From contig OY829545.1 in NCBI GenBank assembly GCA_963691705.1, positions 11,845,444 through 11,909,443 on the forward strand: a DNA stretch of 64,000 bases, read 5' to 3'. The notes under the pieces are model-generated. The model made no database searches. It saw nothing but the letters and a program-made list of their open reading frames with translations, and was not told where the DNA came from. This stretch comes from Viola odorata (taxonomy: Eukaryota > Streptophyta > Magnoliopsida > Malpighiales > Violaceae). The position numbers were made by a program, and so were the translations under genes. Of the stretch, positions 24,101 through 37,171 are shown piece by piece (the stretch's first letter is position 1; the number at the start of each line of letters is the position of its first letter).

Positions 24101-27100
24101 GCTACAAACCTATCAGGGGATTTTGGTGAAGAGTTCAAGTCTACTAACTCTTGGATGCGTTGCTTAAAGGGGTCCACAACTTCATTAATTGGGTTCCAGC
24201 AAAAGTTTTCAATATCATGTGCAAATTTTTGCTGTGGCACTCTCAATCATGATACTTCTTTTTGGTCGGATATTACTGTCGATAATGTTAAAGAGGCTGC
24301 TGTTGAACTTGTTTCTATGGTAAGAAACTCCTAATAATTCGCCGAAAGTTGTTAATTGATTTCATTACCCCAGATTGACGTACCATCTTTAAATTGTTTG
24401 TTACTCTTCTTATAGGTTCCTGTGACCAGTTGTTCTGTTTTCATTGCTGGATATCTTTACTATGATTTATCTGAAAGACTAATTGCAAGTGGACGTTTAT
24501 TTGAGGTAAGTAACTAGTGTGCATGAATTTTGATTCCAGATATAATACAAAATTGATAACCTATCAATTCACTTTATTCAATGAAACTATTTTCACAACT
24601 TGATAATATACGGAATCTTAAATCCTTGATTTTTCTTAGTACTGATAAATTGTTGGCAGTCAATCCTGTATATTTATGAGCATGTATAGTTCTATGGATT
24701 AAGCCCATGGGAGAACCATTTTCTGAGCCAAAAGCTTTCAATGAAAGAGGGTGGTGTAGAAGTTTTAATGTGGGATGTAATTTCCACTCAACAAAACAAA
24801 GTATTGCCAGGTTTTGCTATTTTTGGATTTTGGGGGTCAATTGGAATTAGGATGGTTCCCTCACCAATTCTTGTGTTTTTCAGTTGAGCTGATAGGTCTG
24901 GCTCATGGACTATTTACAAGAATAATTCTTTATGCTGTTGTGATTGTCTGACGAATTTCCCATATTTTTATCACTGGTTCTTCTGTTTCCTTCCTATGCC
25001 TATCCAATTGAGTTTTTTCTTCTCTTTTCTCACAGCTAAAAGATCATGTGTGGCCCTGTTCTGTTTTACCCTCAGATGTTTCCTGTTCAACACTTCTTTC
25101 GTTGCTTTGCTTTTGCACTGTTAATTTTATGCATGCATCTGTTGGATGTTATGCAAGGTCCTTGATAGCTGATCTGAATAATTCATATAGGGGTAGCAAG
25201 AGCAGACTCTCACGTTCATGCTTTTGCCTGTATCAGTTTCTAACAAGCTTCCCTTCATTCTAGGCCCTTTCATATGCAAAAGAAGCTCATCGATTGCGTA
25301 CTAAGCTCTTTCAAGAGTACTTTGCGTACTCCATCGAAAAGCATGACAAAAAGTGTACTGAAGTTGGGGATAGGATTCAAAAGCTTACATATGGTATTCA
25401 GAATCTGCAAGTGTGCAGATCAATTGCTAGGGAAATTTGGTCCTTTTGTGCTATTCCATGGGATGTGGAAGCCTGTTATCTTAGTCCATGGAAAGTACTG
25501 CAGTGTTATCTTGAAAGTACTCTTCAGGTTGCCTTGTCTTTTCCTTGTGACCTAGAAACTTAATGCAGACTCCCTTTTTCAATGGAGTCAATTGACTTGC
25601 TGTCATTTACTAACTTATATGCAGGTTGGAATGATCCATGAAATAGTTGGAAATGGAGTTGAGGCTGAGACTTTTCTACTGTGGGGCAAAGACATCTCCT
25701 GCTTGCAAAGCCTGCCACTATTTATTGCTGCCTTTTCTTCTGCTTTAGGTATGCAATTAAGTACGATCTGTTTTTTGGGTTTCGTGCATCAATAACTTGT
25801 GTGCTTGCTTAGAAGTTGATCTGGAGTTATTTCTTATGAATTGGATTGATTTTTTAGTTAGCTTGCCTTTTATTTGTTCAAATATTTCAGGAAAAGTTTA
25901 CCGCAAGAAACAGTCTTGGGATCTGTCAGAAAATGAACTTCAAATTGCCAAAAAGATGTTGGAGGATAGATATATAACATATTGCTTAAAGTGCCGATTG
26001 ATGCTGAAAGTCACTGTCAATCAGCAGCTTGGTGATTTATCCCGAAATCGTGTCTTTTATTCTACTGGGGGTAGTTTAGATAGAGTATCCCATGCTGTGT
26101 GCTTGTATACGTCAGCCTTAGATGGACTAAAATTTTCTGAGTGGAAGAACTGCGTTAGTTGCCCCGAAGAAGTTGAAGAAGGTGCTGGAAATGTTTTTTC
26201 TTGCTCTGCTACAAATAACCAAGATGGAATTGGCTTTTGTTCTACGACTACAGAGCGAAGGGTGAGGATGGAAACCAGAAAATGCAGAAAGACTAAGAAT
26301 GAACCAAAATCTGTTCTAAATGAAGAATATGTAGCCGAGCAAAACAAAAGAGTAACGCGTTCAAGATATCGCTCTCAGAATCAAAATGTAAACAGTTCTG
26401 CCAAGGCACAAATTGGGGATCCAAAAACTTTAAAGGGCAAAAGTTCGTGTGATTTTTCTGATCCAGCTACGAACAGAGAACTGCTCTTAGAAATGAAAAG
26501 TTATGCAGGCAATCCTGGTTGTGAAACAGAACACATTTGCAATAAAATTAAGCATTTGTTCTGTCTGTCTACAGAATGCAATTGCAATAAAATTAAGCAT
26601 ATGTCCTGTCTGTCAATGGTGGTTAAAGGATCTGGATTGTTGAGCAATTTCATAAACATGAAATGGGAGTTTGCTCGCAGACGACTCTCACTCAGGGTAC
26701 TTAGTGGCATAGGTATGAGCATAACTGCATACTCTAAACGTTTACTTTGATCACAACTCCGGACAGTGGAAGCATAATACCAAGTCATATACTCTATGTG
26801 CTAGAGTTTTTGGTTTGCTGCTCCTATTTTGGAAATTATTTTAGTTTTCAAAAAAATTATATTTTCTGAAGTCTATATTTTCAAGTTAATTATACTGATA
26901 TTAAACAGTGATTTGATAAATTACGGACCAATGAAAACTAGGGGTGGGCTTTCTGTGTAGGACTCGGGCAACTGGAGAACCTTTCTGTAATAAAAAAGTG
27001 TGGTGGGACTTAATGAATATGCACTTTGATAAATTTTGCTTGTATGAGTGAGGTCAATACGTAATATTTATTAATTTCTCTCTTTTCTCCAATGAGGATC

Positions 27101-30100
27101 TGTGATGTTAGTGTATTTGAGCTTCAGTATTCTCTTCCAAATTTTGGTTTCTTAAGGCTCTCTGTTTTGTCGAATTTCAGGCAAATGTCTTGAAGTTGAT
27201 GGTAAATTACATGAAATTATTTTGCAAAGCATCTTCCTCCTGGTCAGTGGTAACGCATTCGCTCCTCCTTCAGCTCCTACTACACTGACTTTCTTGCTTG
27301 AGTTGGTTGGGAAGGACTTGCCAGGGGATATATTTGCTGTTGAGCGTGCTGCATTACTTTATAACCTGTGCTGGTTCTCTTTGAAGAACTTACGATCCAA
27401 TGAGGCCAGGTACTTCTATTAGTGTACATTTTTTTCTACCAGATCTATAATCTTGACATTTGTCATTTACTGCATGACATCTATAGTCAGTTATGACCTT
27501 AATCATCTTAGTGTTGACATCTACTTATTAGTAGCCTTTCAACTTATGACTGTGCCTTTTGTTTTTAATTTGTTCAGCAATAGGACCATCTGCTGTGATC
27601 TACCTGAGCTTCAATTGCAAAAAATAGTGTCTTGCTTGATGCTTGCCTTTGTACTCTGCCGGGAGGTTCCCGCACTATTTCAGAAGGTGGAAGTCATACA
27701 TAATGTAGAATTCATGTATAATTTAAAGCAGGGATTTTCACAGTAATCTTGTAATGTGTGCCTGTAATCATGTGTGTGCACTTGTCCTGCTCCCCTCTTG
27801 ACCTTAAATTCCATCCGCTGCTTGTACCTTAACTTTTTCTTGCATCAGTAGCTGTATTTTCTTTTGACTTTAGTTGTTAATTTATTAGGTTTCCAGATTG
27901 CTGTGTTCTGTTATTGTGCTTTCGTCCTCAAGTGGGATTTCTTCTTTGCCATCTTATTGCAAGGAGCTATCTGAAAGCCATTGGGCATTTTATTTTCATC
28001 AAGCTTCCCTTGGTACTCATCTTAATTACCAGTTCTTTTCAAATGTGACTGCAAAGTTTAAAGCCCATCAACTTGTGGGTGATCAGGTACGTCTGTATGC
28101 TTATTCTTTTGGATGTTCTTTAGTTGTAATTACTTCACAGAATTTCTTTAAAAATTCTGCTTGAGTGATAAAAACCAATAATTTGGTCGAAGGTTTTGAT
28201 TACTTACTGTTGTTCCTGATTTATGTGCTAATCGACTGGAGATGTAGGTATATAACTATTCTCAACAACATATGATGCTTTTAAGGGGGTTTAATAGTAG
28301 CTGTAGATGTTCATGTTTCCAAATTTCTTTAGTTATATTAGTATTTCTTGTATGCATGCGTGTTTCACCTTGTCAATTATGGTTTTTTCAATTATTATAG
28401 GTTCAATTGTCAAATTATGAGGTCTTAAAAAAAGTCAAATTATGCAGAAGCTAGTTGGAACCACATAAATGCCCTTGGTTTTTCAAAATTTCATTTTTTT
28501 CTGAATGTTGCACAAATGTTTAGCATGTTGATGTCGCATGTTGTTTCATAGTTTGATGGGAGAGTTCTAATTGCAGGGTTTACATGCTGCTGGTTCAACA
28601 AGAGTAGTCACAAACAACTTATCGAGGTTTTGACTGCCACTTGTAGAATAACTTTTAATTGCTCCAGACTCATTCTGAGTTGCCTACTTTTCCCTTATGC
28701 TGCAGGCTTGCACCTGAGTCTCTTCAAGATCTGGAGAAATTTGTGAAGGACTTTTTTCCTGACCTTCCTTGTACCACAATCATTTGCATAAGCTTGATAG
28801 GAGGTTCTTTGGCAAAGTTGTTACAAGAACTACTGCTATATCCGTCACGTGTTAGTGCCTGGTTGCTGTTATCTCGTTTGAATTGTAAAAGTAAACCTGT
28901 TGTGATGCTTCTGCCTGTGGGTTCAATTTTAGAAGGTAGTCTGGCCAAAAAATAATTAGAGATTCTGATTTCCATACGGCACTTGTATGAATTAGACATA
29001 TCATACTAAATATTTTGCAATAATGATGTCAGAAGATGATGCTGAGAAGTCTGGCTCTGAAGACTTTTCTGGGAGCAAGGACTGGGCTAAACATTGGCAT
29101 TGTCCTTGGGGTACCACTGTTGTTGATGACGTAGCCCCATCATTCAAACTTATATTAGAGGAGAATTACTTGTCCTCATCAACTTCTCCTTTGGAAGACA
29201 CCAAAAGCAACAGAACATTGTGGTGGATGAGAAGGAAGAAGCTTGATGATCGACTCAGTAACTTGCTAAGGTAACCAATGTATCTTTTTTGGTTGGATGT
29301 GCATGTGGGTTGATATATCAAATTGGATATTCAGATAACATGTGACCATCGACCTTCCTAGTTTGAATCTCCATGTGTGGCCTAATTTGTTAAATTTGTT
29401 TGAGGCAGTAAATCTCATCTAATTTCCATGTGCCTGTCAGTGAATGCTAGGTCCTGTGATAAAAATGGCACCTCACCCATTATGCATCTTTAAAACTACT
29501 TTTGGAGTATCCACTTTTAGGGACTTTTTTTCTTTTTGGCTGACTGCATGATACTGCACCTTTATTTACCAGGAAAATAGAAGATTCATGGTTTGGCCCC
29601 TGGAGGTATGTGCTTCTGGGAGAGCGATTAAACTGTGCACTCTGGGACTCTTTGCGGAAAAAGCTGGTGGATGATTTGAATTCCAAATGCGGATTGGAGA
29701 TAAATGAAAATTTTCTTAATGCTATTCTTGAAGGTGCAAAGTGCACATTAGACGAATCTGCTACGTCACATTTATTCTCTCAAAAGAAAGGTTGCTTCAT
29801 TGGTAAAGCTGGAGGTACTGACGAACAAAGGTGCGGGACATTGTCTAAAGCGGTTGAAAAGCTGACTAGCTTGGCTGTCCAGTTGATAACTGAGGCGGTC
29901 AATGAACTTGAAGAGGAAGACACCATAAGTAGAGAACCAGTAATTCTGGTGCTTGATTGTGAGGTGCAGGTGGGCTTTTGTCATGCTCTTCCCTTTTTTT
30001 TAACCCTTTCCTTCATAGATCTTAAGTGTAGGCATTCTCTTGACTTATGTGTTGTGGCTTGAATGACGACTTGTTTGTATAGTATTAACTTAAAATTTGA

Positions 30101-31450
30101 AAATTAAGTAAAGCCAAATAAGGGGCTCCATGAATTGATTAAGAACCAAACTATTGTTGTTGGCCAATCTTGCAGCATCTTGTTCTTTGTCAATGGATTT
30201 AGATCAAACTTGTTGCATCTAACGTATCTAAAACCGCTGCGAGTCTTTGTTCTGTCAGATTCTAAGGCTAATAGTGGTACTCATTGCATGAAATATTTGC
30301 ATCTTTCTACTGCTAGTGGGAAACGGATCAACAGATTGTGTTCACCTTACAGATGCTTCCATGGGAGAATTTACCAATACTAAGAGACCAGGAGGTCTAT
30401 CGTATGCCTTCTGTTGGAAGCATACGTATGAGACTTGAAACAAGTTGCTGTCATCATCAAGATCAAGGTGGGAGCATTGTTCCGGCCTTCCCTTTGATAG
30501 ATCCCTTGGACGCGTTTTATTTGTTGAATCCCAGTGGTGATCTATGCGGCACTCAAGTTGAGTTTGAGAACTGGTTTAGAGATCAAGACCTGGAGGTAAT
30601 TTCTTGGTCAAAAAGAAATGTGTGGCATATTTCATACTTAGAACTAGATGTAACGCTATGCATTTCTAAGTGTTATTGATATTTTTCCATCTTTGATGTT
30701 CCATCAATTATCAATACAGGGGAAGGCTGGATCTGCACCCACTGCAGAAGAATTGGCAACGGCCTTGAAAAGCCATGATCTCTTTATTTATTTTGGCCAT
30801 GGAAGCGGTATGCACAATTAAATAATGCCAGTTCGTAATGATTGTTGTTGTTTATTTTGCTGTTCTGGTTTGCATTACAAAGTTCCCTTGAAATGTAGAA
30901 TCTGTAACTGTGTATGACTGGTGTTACAGGGACGCAATACATACCCCAGCAGGAGATACAGAAGCTGGAGAAATGTGCGGCTACTCTTTTGATGGGGTGC
31001 AGTAGTGGTTCTCTTTCACTAAACGGATCTTATGTTCCTCAAGGTGCTCCATTATCCTATCTATTAGCAGGTTCTCCTGTCATTGTGGCAAATCTTTGGG
31101 ATGTGACAGACAAGGACATAGATCGATTTGGGAAGGCAATGCTCAATGCTTGGTTAAGAGAAAGATCTACCGCCTCTATAGAGTGCCCCCAATGCAGTTT
31201 ACTAGTCGAGAAATTCGAGGCAATGAATGTTAGAGGTGGTAAAGGGAACGCTGCAAAGAAGAAAGTCCAGAAGAAGAGAGCATCAGAAGCCTGTGATAGG
31301 GAGTGTTTGAAACATTCTTGTGACCACAGACCGAGAATTGGATCGTTCATGGGAAAGGCTCGTGAAGCCTGCACCCTGCCCTTTCTGATTGGAGCATCAC
31401 CGGTATGCTACGGGGTGCCAACTGGTATAAGGAGAAAGAAGGATTTGTAG
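18143..31450 (+). CDS. ESP1: Separase (peptidase C50, extra spindle pole bodies homologue)
   Basis: The protease that cleaves the cohesin kleisin subunit to release sister chromatids at anaphase. I placed 27 exons: 18143-18861, 19054-19231, 19331-19438, 20230-20352, 20440-20939, 21273-21372, 21496-21624, 22472-22765, 22843-22953, 23058-23285, 23408-23509, 23714-23860, 23951-24319, 24416-24505, 25264-25527, 25625-25748, 25891-26712, 27181-27409, 27578-27686, 27889-28086, 28577-28626, 28706-28935, 29033-29270, 29573-29969, 30353-30595, 30720-30807, 30930-31450. They join with matching phases into 2236 residues, near the Arabidopsis protein's length. The N-terminal two thirds is the helical repeat scaffold that binds securin. 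The catalytic dyad is His about 2061 (YFGHGSG) and Cys about 2087 (LMGCSSGS), followed by [10 protein letters not shown] and the C-terminal [20 protein letters not shown]. The first exon has a Gly-Ser-Asp repeat, exon 17 a 15-codon internal duplication. Exon borders may shift by a few bases. Confidence 0.93.
26537..26615 (+). repeat. In-frame 45-base tandem duplication inside separase exon 17
   Basis: The block beginning TTGCAATAAAATTAAGCAT occurs at 26537 and again exactly 45 bases later at 26582, so the protein carries [11 protein letters not shown] followed by [11 protein letters not shown]. The frame is kept and few bases differ, so the duplication is fairly young and lies in a poorly conserved linker. 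Confidence 0.85.
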
Positions 31451-32673
31451 CAGTGCAGAGATTTCAGGAAAGCGACTCGTTACGTCAAAATGGAGTTGAA
31501 GCTGTACAGGTTAACACATTTAAACACCCATAGCATAGTATTGACAGAAGATTTGGCTTGCATTGTAGCTTTTTCTCTGGTCCTGTGAATCCTTGAACTG
31601 TAATATATAATCATGCAATGCAAGAGTGTTTCCTTGTCCGTTTTCCCGTGAAAAAATGTGAAATATTTTGATAAGGACGCGTCTATTGAAAACGTGCGCT
31701 ACTATTGATGGGCGCACATTTCGATGGGAAAAGTTGTCAAAACAACGAATAATTTTGCATTTGATGCGAGTTTTTTCAATGGGTTCTGTCAAAAAAGGTT
31801 TTTTTTTTATAGGAAATGACATAAGAGGGGTGTGAATAAGTGGTTGCAAAATTTCTAATCATCACAACATAAGAGGATTACAAGTCACAACCACCAAACT
31901 TAGGGTTTCCACTCTTGAACCAATCACAACCTTGTGTTTTTTTCTAGGCTTAAGCGCAACCACTACTACAACTTTACTTTTTAAGGGTGAAGCAACCAAT
32001 CCTAATTCGCAAGGTTAGGATTACAACTTTATATTTAGTTTTTTTTCTAAATGCTTTAGGATTTCTCAAGCAACTTTGCTTTTCGATAATGATTTTTTTA
32101 ATAAAAAAAATCAATTTTAAACAGAGATTTAATGAATTAAATCTCTTCAAAAGCATTTATTCAACTTGAGAAACTAAATCTAACTTAATAACTAATTTTG
32201 AGTCTTCAAAAGCTTACTCCATTTTTAAGAACACTTTGTCAACTTTAATGTATTTAATCCAAAACATTTACAAATGCCACCTACAAACTCACACATGCGT
32301 TAGTATGCATATTACTATTTTGTTATCATCAGAATAAATATTACAAGGTATGAAACTTTAGGGCTCAAGTTTCATGTAAATCGGCTCCTTTCTACTGGTG
32401 GTAATAGGAGATGATGATGAAGTCACATCTTTAATGGAGCTAACGACAAGATTAACGATAAAATATATTTTTATATTTTAGTGGGTATTTTAAGATGTGA
32501 CTATAAACGCCTTGTTAATAAATTTTAACTTTTGAATTGACTCTAAGTTCATATATAGAAAATATTTTCTTTTTATTTAAATGAAGATTTCTTTTTATGC
32601 TTAAAAATGTTAAAGGAATAACATATACATGCTGGATATGTGTTTGAGAGAGTAGATACTAGGGTAGTAATTA
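31451..32673. other. Intergenic region behind separase
   Basis: Separase 3' UTR, then AT-rich DNA. A foldback-like stretch at about 31660-31800 carries AATTTTGACAAC-type motifs. No gene or intact transposon recognised. Confidence 0.5.
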
Positions 32674-33345
32674 ATACTCCCTCCGTCAAAAATTACTTGA
32701 CGCGAGGAGAGAAAACACAGGTTTTAAGAAAAGTGGGGCCGCGTCAGAAAACTGTATGTGGGCCAAGGCCACGAGTGGGCAAGAAACAGTCTGTCAACTA
32801 TGTTGTCTCTGCTAGGAATCACTTTTCGATATTTCCTGTTTTCACCGCTCCCACAGAAAGGAGCAGAAGGTCGTCTCGAGTCGGGAGAAGGTGGAACGAT
32901 GTCATTCCGACCAGCCACGCGCAACCAAACGCAGATGAAGCTTCCGCCACTCCTTTCCACGCCCCGACGCGTGGAAACGCGTCCAGCCACCGCTGCCGCC
33001 GTCTTCACCTGGGTTCTTCTCACCTCGTCATTTTCGGCAAGGATCTATGGTCGCCTTCGTGATCTAGGAGCCGAAGAAGAGAGAAGGAGAAGATGGAGAG
33101 AGGATGTCAGGCACTCTATTTTCAGGACAACCAAATTTAAAATCTCTCCCAATGCTTTTCACCTGCAATTTCGTTTCACTCTTTTGCCCCCGTATGACAC
33201 GCAGTTTAGTAAGCGAACGACATGTCGTTCAAGAGGCATTTTTGTCAAAAAAAATATAAACTGGCACAATTATTAAGGGCGCCAATTAATTTCCTGTTTT
33301 GGTTTTTACTCTTCTCGCGTCAAATAAATTTTGACGGAGGGAGTA
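32674..33345. mobile_element. Stowaway-like element with a long, GC-richer interior
   Basis: Starts TACTCCCTCCGTCAAAAATT and ends AAATTTTGACGGAGGGAGTA, a near-perfect Tc1/mariner (Stowaway) inverted repeat with TA at each end. At 672 bases it is much longer than a usual Stowaway MITE, and the interior (about 32740-33200) is richer in G+C than its surroundings. It may be a deletion derivative or carry captured DNA; no domain was recognised. Confidence 0.8.
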
Positions 33346-33360
33346 CACACTATACATTAG

Positions 33361-33570
33361 TACTCCCTCAGGTCTTTTTTAACTGTCGCCGGTACTGTAG
33401 ATACGCATATCGAGGAGGCCGGATGACACACTATTTAACCTCAAAAAAATTTGAATTTTTACGTTAGAAAAAAAGTACGAAATTTTTTGAGGTCAAATAG
33501 TACGTCATCCGATTTCCTCGATATGCGTATCTACAATACCGGTAATAGTTAATTGTAACCGGAGGGAGTA
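33361..33570. mobile_element. Stowaway-like foldback MITE
   Basis: Starts TACTCCCTC and ends GGAGGGAGTA. The arms pair almost throughout (for example GTAGATACGCATATCGAGG with CCTCGATATGCGTATCTAC), so the whole 210-base element can form one hairpin. TA target-site borders. Confidence 0.85.
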
Positions 33571-33977
33571 CTATATATGTCAGTGTGTTTCATATATATA
33601 CTTAGTTAAGACCTTTCATGTCAGTGTGTTTTAAGTAAAAGAAATAATATAGGTAGAGATTTATGGAGTTGATCAACCACTACATAATATTTTGAAGTGT
33701 AATTATTTTTTTCTGAATTATTAATTTCTAAACTTTCAATTTGCCACTGATTTATTATCCTAAAAGATTTATCTTTTTAAAATCGACTTTAGTATATTTT
33801 TTTATTTTCAAGCCGCCATATCTTGTTTTGATAATATATATCCTCAACTTATAAAAAAAACCATTATATATACTAGCTAAGAAATATTTTTATAATTTTA
33901 ATTTATTCAACTTATTACTTATAATAGTTTTGTAATTCATGTGGCCACTGAAAGCTCACTAAGAGAAGATATTATAA

Positions 33978-34212
33978 TACTCTCTCTGTCCTTCAATGTG
34001 TGTCGTTTACTGTTCCGGTGTGTTTTTTTAGGCGCGCTGAAATAGTACGTATATGACTCTGAAAAATTTCGTATTTTTTTTCAAACGTAGGTGAATCTTT
34101 AACGTACGTTCGAAAAAAAATACGAAAATTTTGAGGGTCATATATGTACTATTCCGGCGCGCTTAAAAAAGCGCATCGGAACAGTAAACGACACACAGGC
34201 ACAGAGGGAGTA
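33978..34212. mobile_element. Stowaway-like foldback MITE
   Basis: Starts TACTCTCTCTGTCC and ends CACAGAGGGAGTA. The arms pair through GTGTCGTTTACTGTTCCG / CGGAACAGTAAACGACAC and GGCGCGC. It lies 20 bases before a hAT element. Confidence 0.85.
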
Positions 34213-34232
34213 GATAGGAGTAGTGCCGCAAG

Positions 34233-35306
34233 TAGGGCTGTTCAACGGTTAGCAATAACCGAAAAACCGAATTCCGAAACCGAAATTTTCGCTTGCTCGG
34301 TTATGGAATTTCGGTTTCGGTTATTTCGGTTTCGGTTAGTGAAAAACCAAAATAAACTACGGTTCGGTTTCGGTTTCCAATTGCAAAAGTTCGGTTAACC
34401 GAACTAACCGAACTTTTACTACCCACTATATAAGGATTTGTTTTTACTGAAATGCCATTACTCACTTCACTTAGGTCAAACCTCATCCTCTCTCAAACCT
34501 CAACCTCTCTCTTCACAGCCGCTTCTCTTCACTCTTCACAGCACCCACCGCCGCTTCTCTTCCACCCTTCGTCTCTCTTCACTCTTCACATCACCCACTG
34601 CCGCTTCTCTTCCATCCTTCACAGCACCCACCGCCGCTTCTCTTCCACCCTTCGTCGCTTCTCTTCACTCTTCACAGCACCCACCGCCGCTTCTCTTCCA
34701 CCACGGCACCACCAACCTCTATTCCTCATCCTCTCTCGCAGTCCGAATCCCGTGTTGGCGTGTTACCAGCCTCCTAACGCCGAGTGGGTCGTGTTACCAG
34801 CCTCCTCTCAGATCTGTGCTTTCCTTTCTTTCTTATGTTCTTCCTTTCTTTCTTTTTTTGTTTCAATTTTTTAATTTTTTCTGTTCTGGAAAATTGTAGA
34901 TCTGCTTATGAGAATAGCAAATTTGTGGATTTTGCTGGATTTAATTATGGATTTGATTTAATTATAGATTGATTGCGGGATTTAATTATGGATTGATTTA
35001 ATTATGGATTTGATTTAATTATAGATTGATTGCTAGATTTAATTAGATTTAATTATGGATTGATTGCTTTGCTGGAGTTAATTAGGGATTGTTTTTCTCC
35101 TTTTTTTCATGAATTAAAAAAAAAATCAGGTTGTAATTTTCGGAATTTCGGTTTTCCGAAAACCGAACCGTTATAAATTTCGGTTTTTGGTTTTCGGTTA
35201 CTAAAACTTCGGTTCGGTTTCGGTTTTAGATTTTATGATGTTTGGTTAACCGAAACTGAAACTTCGGTTATCGGTTTCGGTTTCGGTTAACCGATGAACA
35301 GCCCTA
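34233..35306. mobile_element. Non-autonomous hAT transposon with intact ends and 8-bp target duplication
   Basis: Ends TAGGGCTGTTCA and TGAACAGCCCTA are perfect 12-base inverted repeats. The host sequence GCCGCAAG is duplicated at 34225-34232 and 35307-35314, exactly the 8 bp of the hAT superfamily. Sub-terminal regions are packed with CGGTTCGGTTTCGGTT-type motifs, the usual transposase-binding array. The interior has a CT-rich minisatellite and a GATTTAATTATGGATT repeat, and no transposase. Confidence 0.93.
34519..34702 (+). repeat. CT-rich minisatellite inside the hAT element
   Basis: Imperfect tandem copies of about 40-60 bases built from CTTCACTCTTCACAGCACCC and ACCGCCGCTTCTCTTCCACC. The repeats create open frames in several phases that are compositional artefacts. 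Confidence 0.8.
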
Positions 35307-35743
35307 GCCGCAAGCAGGGCATGGGGCATGCATATATAATTAATTATTGAATAAATGTATATGGTGATATTATTATATTGTAAATGTCAGAAGAATTAAA
35401 GAAAACACGTGTCATGTTAGGTGTCAATAGATGCAATAATTAATGCAATGTTTGTTAGCAATTGAAGCAATGGAATTGGACAGCCAACCGATATATTTCA
35501 TGATTTATTTATTTTTTAGTATAATTAGATTTAATCGAGTTGAACCGAATTGTGTTTTAGAACTGTTTATACATTGAACCGTTTAACTTATAAATCACTA
35601 ATTTACGGATTCAACCGAATTGAACCGTTTAATTTATTAAAGATATAATATACATATACACATATTTTTAATTATAATAAACAATAACTTATTAAATTTA
35701 TGTTAAAAGAAAACTTAGATATATAATAATTAATAACAAGTGT

Positions 35744-35907
35744 CGTAAGTAATTTCATGGTTTGTTTTCGTTGGTCATGACTCAATCATAAAGTAAAAAT
35801 AACTCAAATTAATTGAAATAATAATCGTAAGTAATTTTATGGTTTGTTTTCGTTGGTCATAACTCAATCATAAAGTAAAAATAACTCAAATTAATTGAAA
35901 TAATAAA
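35744..35907. repeat. Tandem duplication of an 82-base unit
   Basis: Two adjacent copies starting CGTAAGTAATTT...GGTTTG differ at only a few bases, so the duplication is recent. Non-coding. Confidence 0.9.
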
Positions 35908-36920
35908 AATAAAAATAATTTCAGAAAAAATATGAAAAATTCAAAAAAGTGGAGATTGGTTTTTTTCATAGAATTTTACCCATAATTAAATAAAATTATT
36001 AAATCTTGATATTTCCGAATAAAATTCAAAAAATTATAGAAAGTTCAACAATCTCAACGTTGATAATACTAAAAGAATCTCAACATTTTTTTGGTTTACT
36101 TTTTTTCTCGTTTTTTAATTGGTTTAATATTTTTCCCGTAATTAACTATATATATATTTTTTTTGGCAAGGCAATATCTAACCTCATAAACAAGAAAAAA
36201 TATTAGATATATAAATCTTTAGTTCCAAATAATTAATCAAGAGAATATTTAAAAGAAGTATACGCTCCATACCCAATTTTGGAGACTATGTGATGTGGAT
36301 TGGATTGTCCGTTTTTACCAAACCAATTAAGCCATGAAATCGGAACAAACCGGGACGTTTTCACCGCTTAAACATATATGTTGTTATCGGTTCAACCAAA
36401 ACCAATTTGTATACCAAACATATCCAAAATAAATCGGTTAAATACTATTTTACTAATAAAATTGTACCAACTGATGTATCAATATATGATTGGTGTTTAT
36501 CCCTTTCTAATTAAATTAAATTATTATTTTTATTTAAATAAATAACTTTTAAATGAATGTGAAAATAACACGTGTATTTTTAGTATAAAAATTAATTAAA
36601 ATATTTTTTTAAAATTTGTTGTCTATTAGGATCATGGTATCAAACCTCTTTACTCTTAGTTTTTTTATTTTTATGTTTGTTTTCTCAAATTATTTTCTTT
36701 TAAAGTAATCAAATTTAAAGTATCTATAAAATAGTAGCTAATTTTAAGATTATTTATTTTACTAAATGAAATAATTACAAAAATAAGTTGTTTAGCAATT
36801 TTTGAAGAAAATAAAAATTTCGTATTTTTTTTTAATGTAAAATTCTGCATTGCGAGGTACAAGATGAAGAAAGTAATTAAACAAACTCTTTTCCATAAAT
36901 ATTTAGCTATGTGTATATAC
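35908..36920. other. AT-rich intergenic region
   Basis: No gene. Motifs such as GAACCGTTTAA before it (35560-35640) and CGGTTCAACC around 36389 resemble decayed hAT sub-terminal repeats. Confidence 0.5.
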
Positions 36921-37152
36921 TACTCTCTCCATTTTAATTAAACGTCGTTTTGAGTTTAGACACGCATATTAAAAAGATCGGATGATTTACTGTTTGAGAC
37001 AATTTTGCTCTTTATTTTTTTTCGAACGTATGTTAAGGATGCTCGTACGTTCGAGAAAAAATAAGGAGCAAAATTGTCTCAGTGAGTCATCTGACATTTT
37101 TAATATGCGTGCTGAAAGTGAAAGCGACAATTAATAAAATGAGGAGGGAATA
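36921..37152. mobile_element. Stowaway-like foldback MITE
   Basis: Starts TACTCTCTCCATTTTAATTA and ends TAATAAAATGAGGAGGGAATA. Inside, GAGACAATTTTGCTC pairs with GAGCAAAATTGTCTC and CGAACGTA with TACGTTCG. TA borders at both ends. Confidence 0.8.
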
Positions 37153-37171
37153 TACATTATGAATTGTTTTA

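Noticed and set aside
34438..34899. 150-codon Ser/Pro/Leu-rich frames
   Set aside because: They derive from a CT-rich minisatellite within a hAT element and are compositional.
35744..35907. CRISPR-like direct repeats
   Set aside because: Only two adjacent copies of an 82-base unit with no spacers, in a plant nuclear genome.
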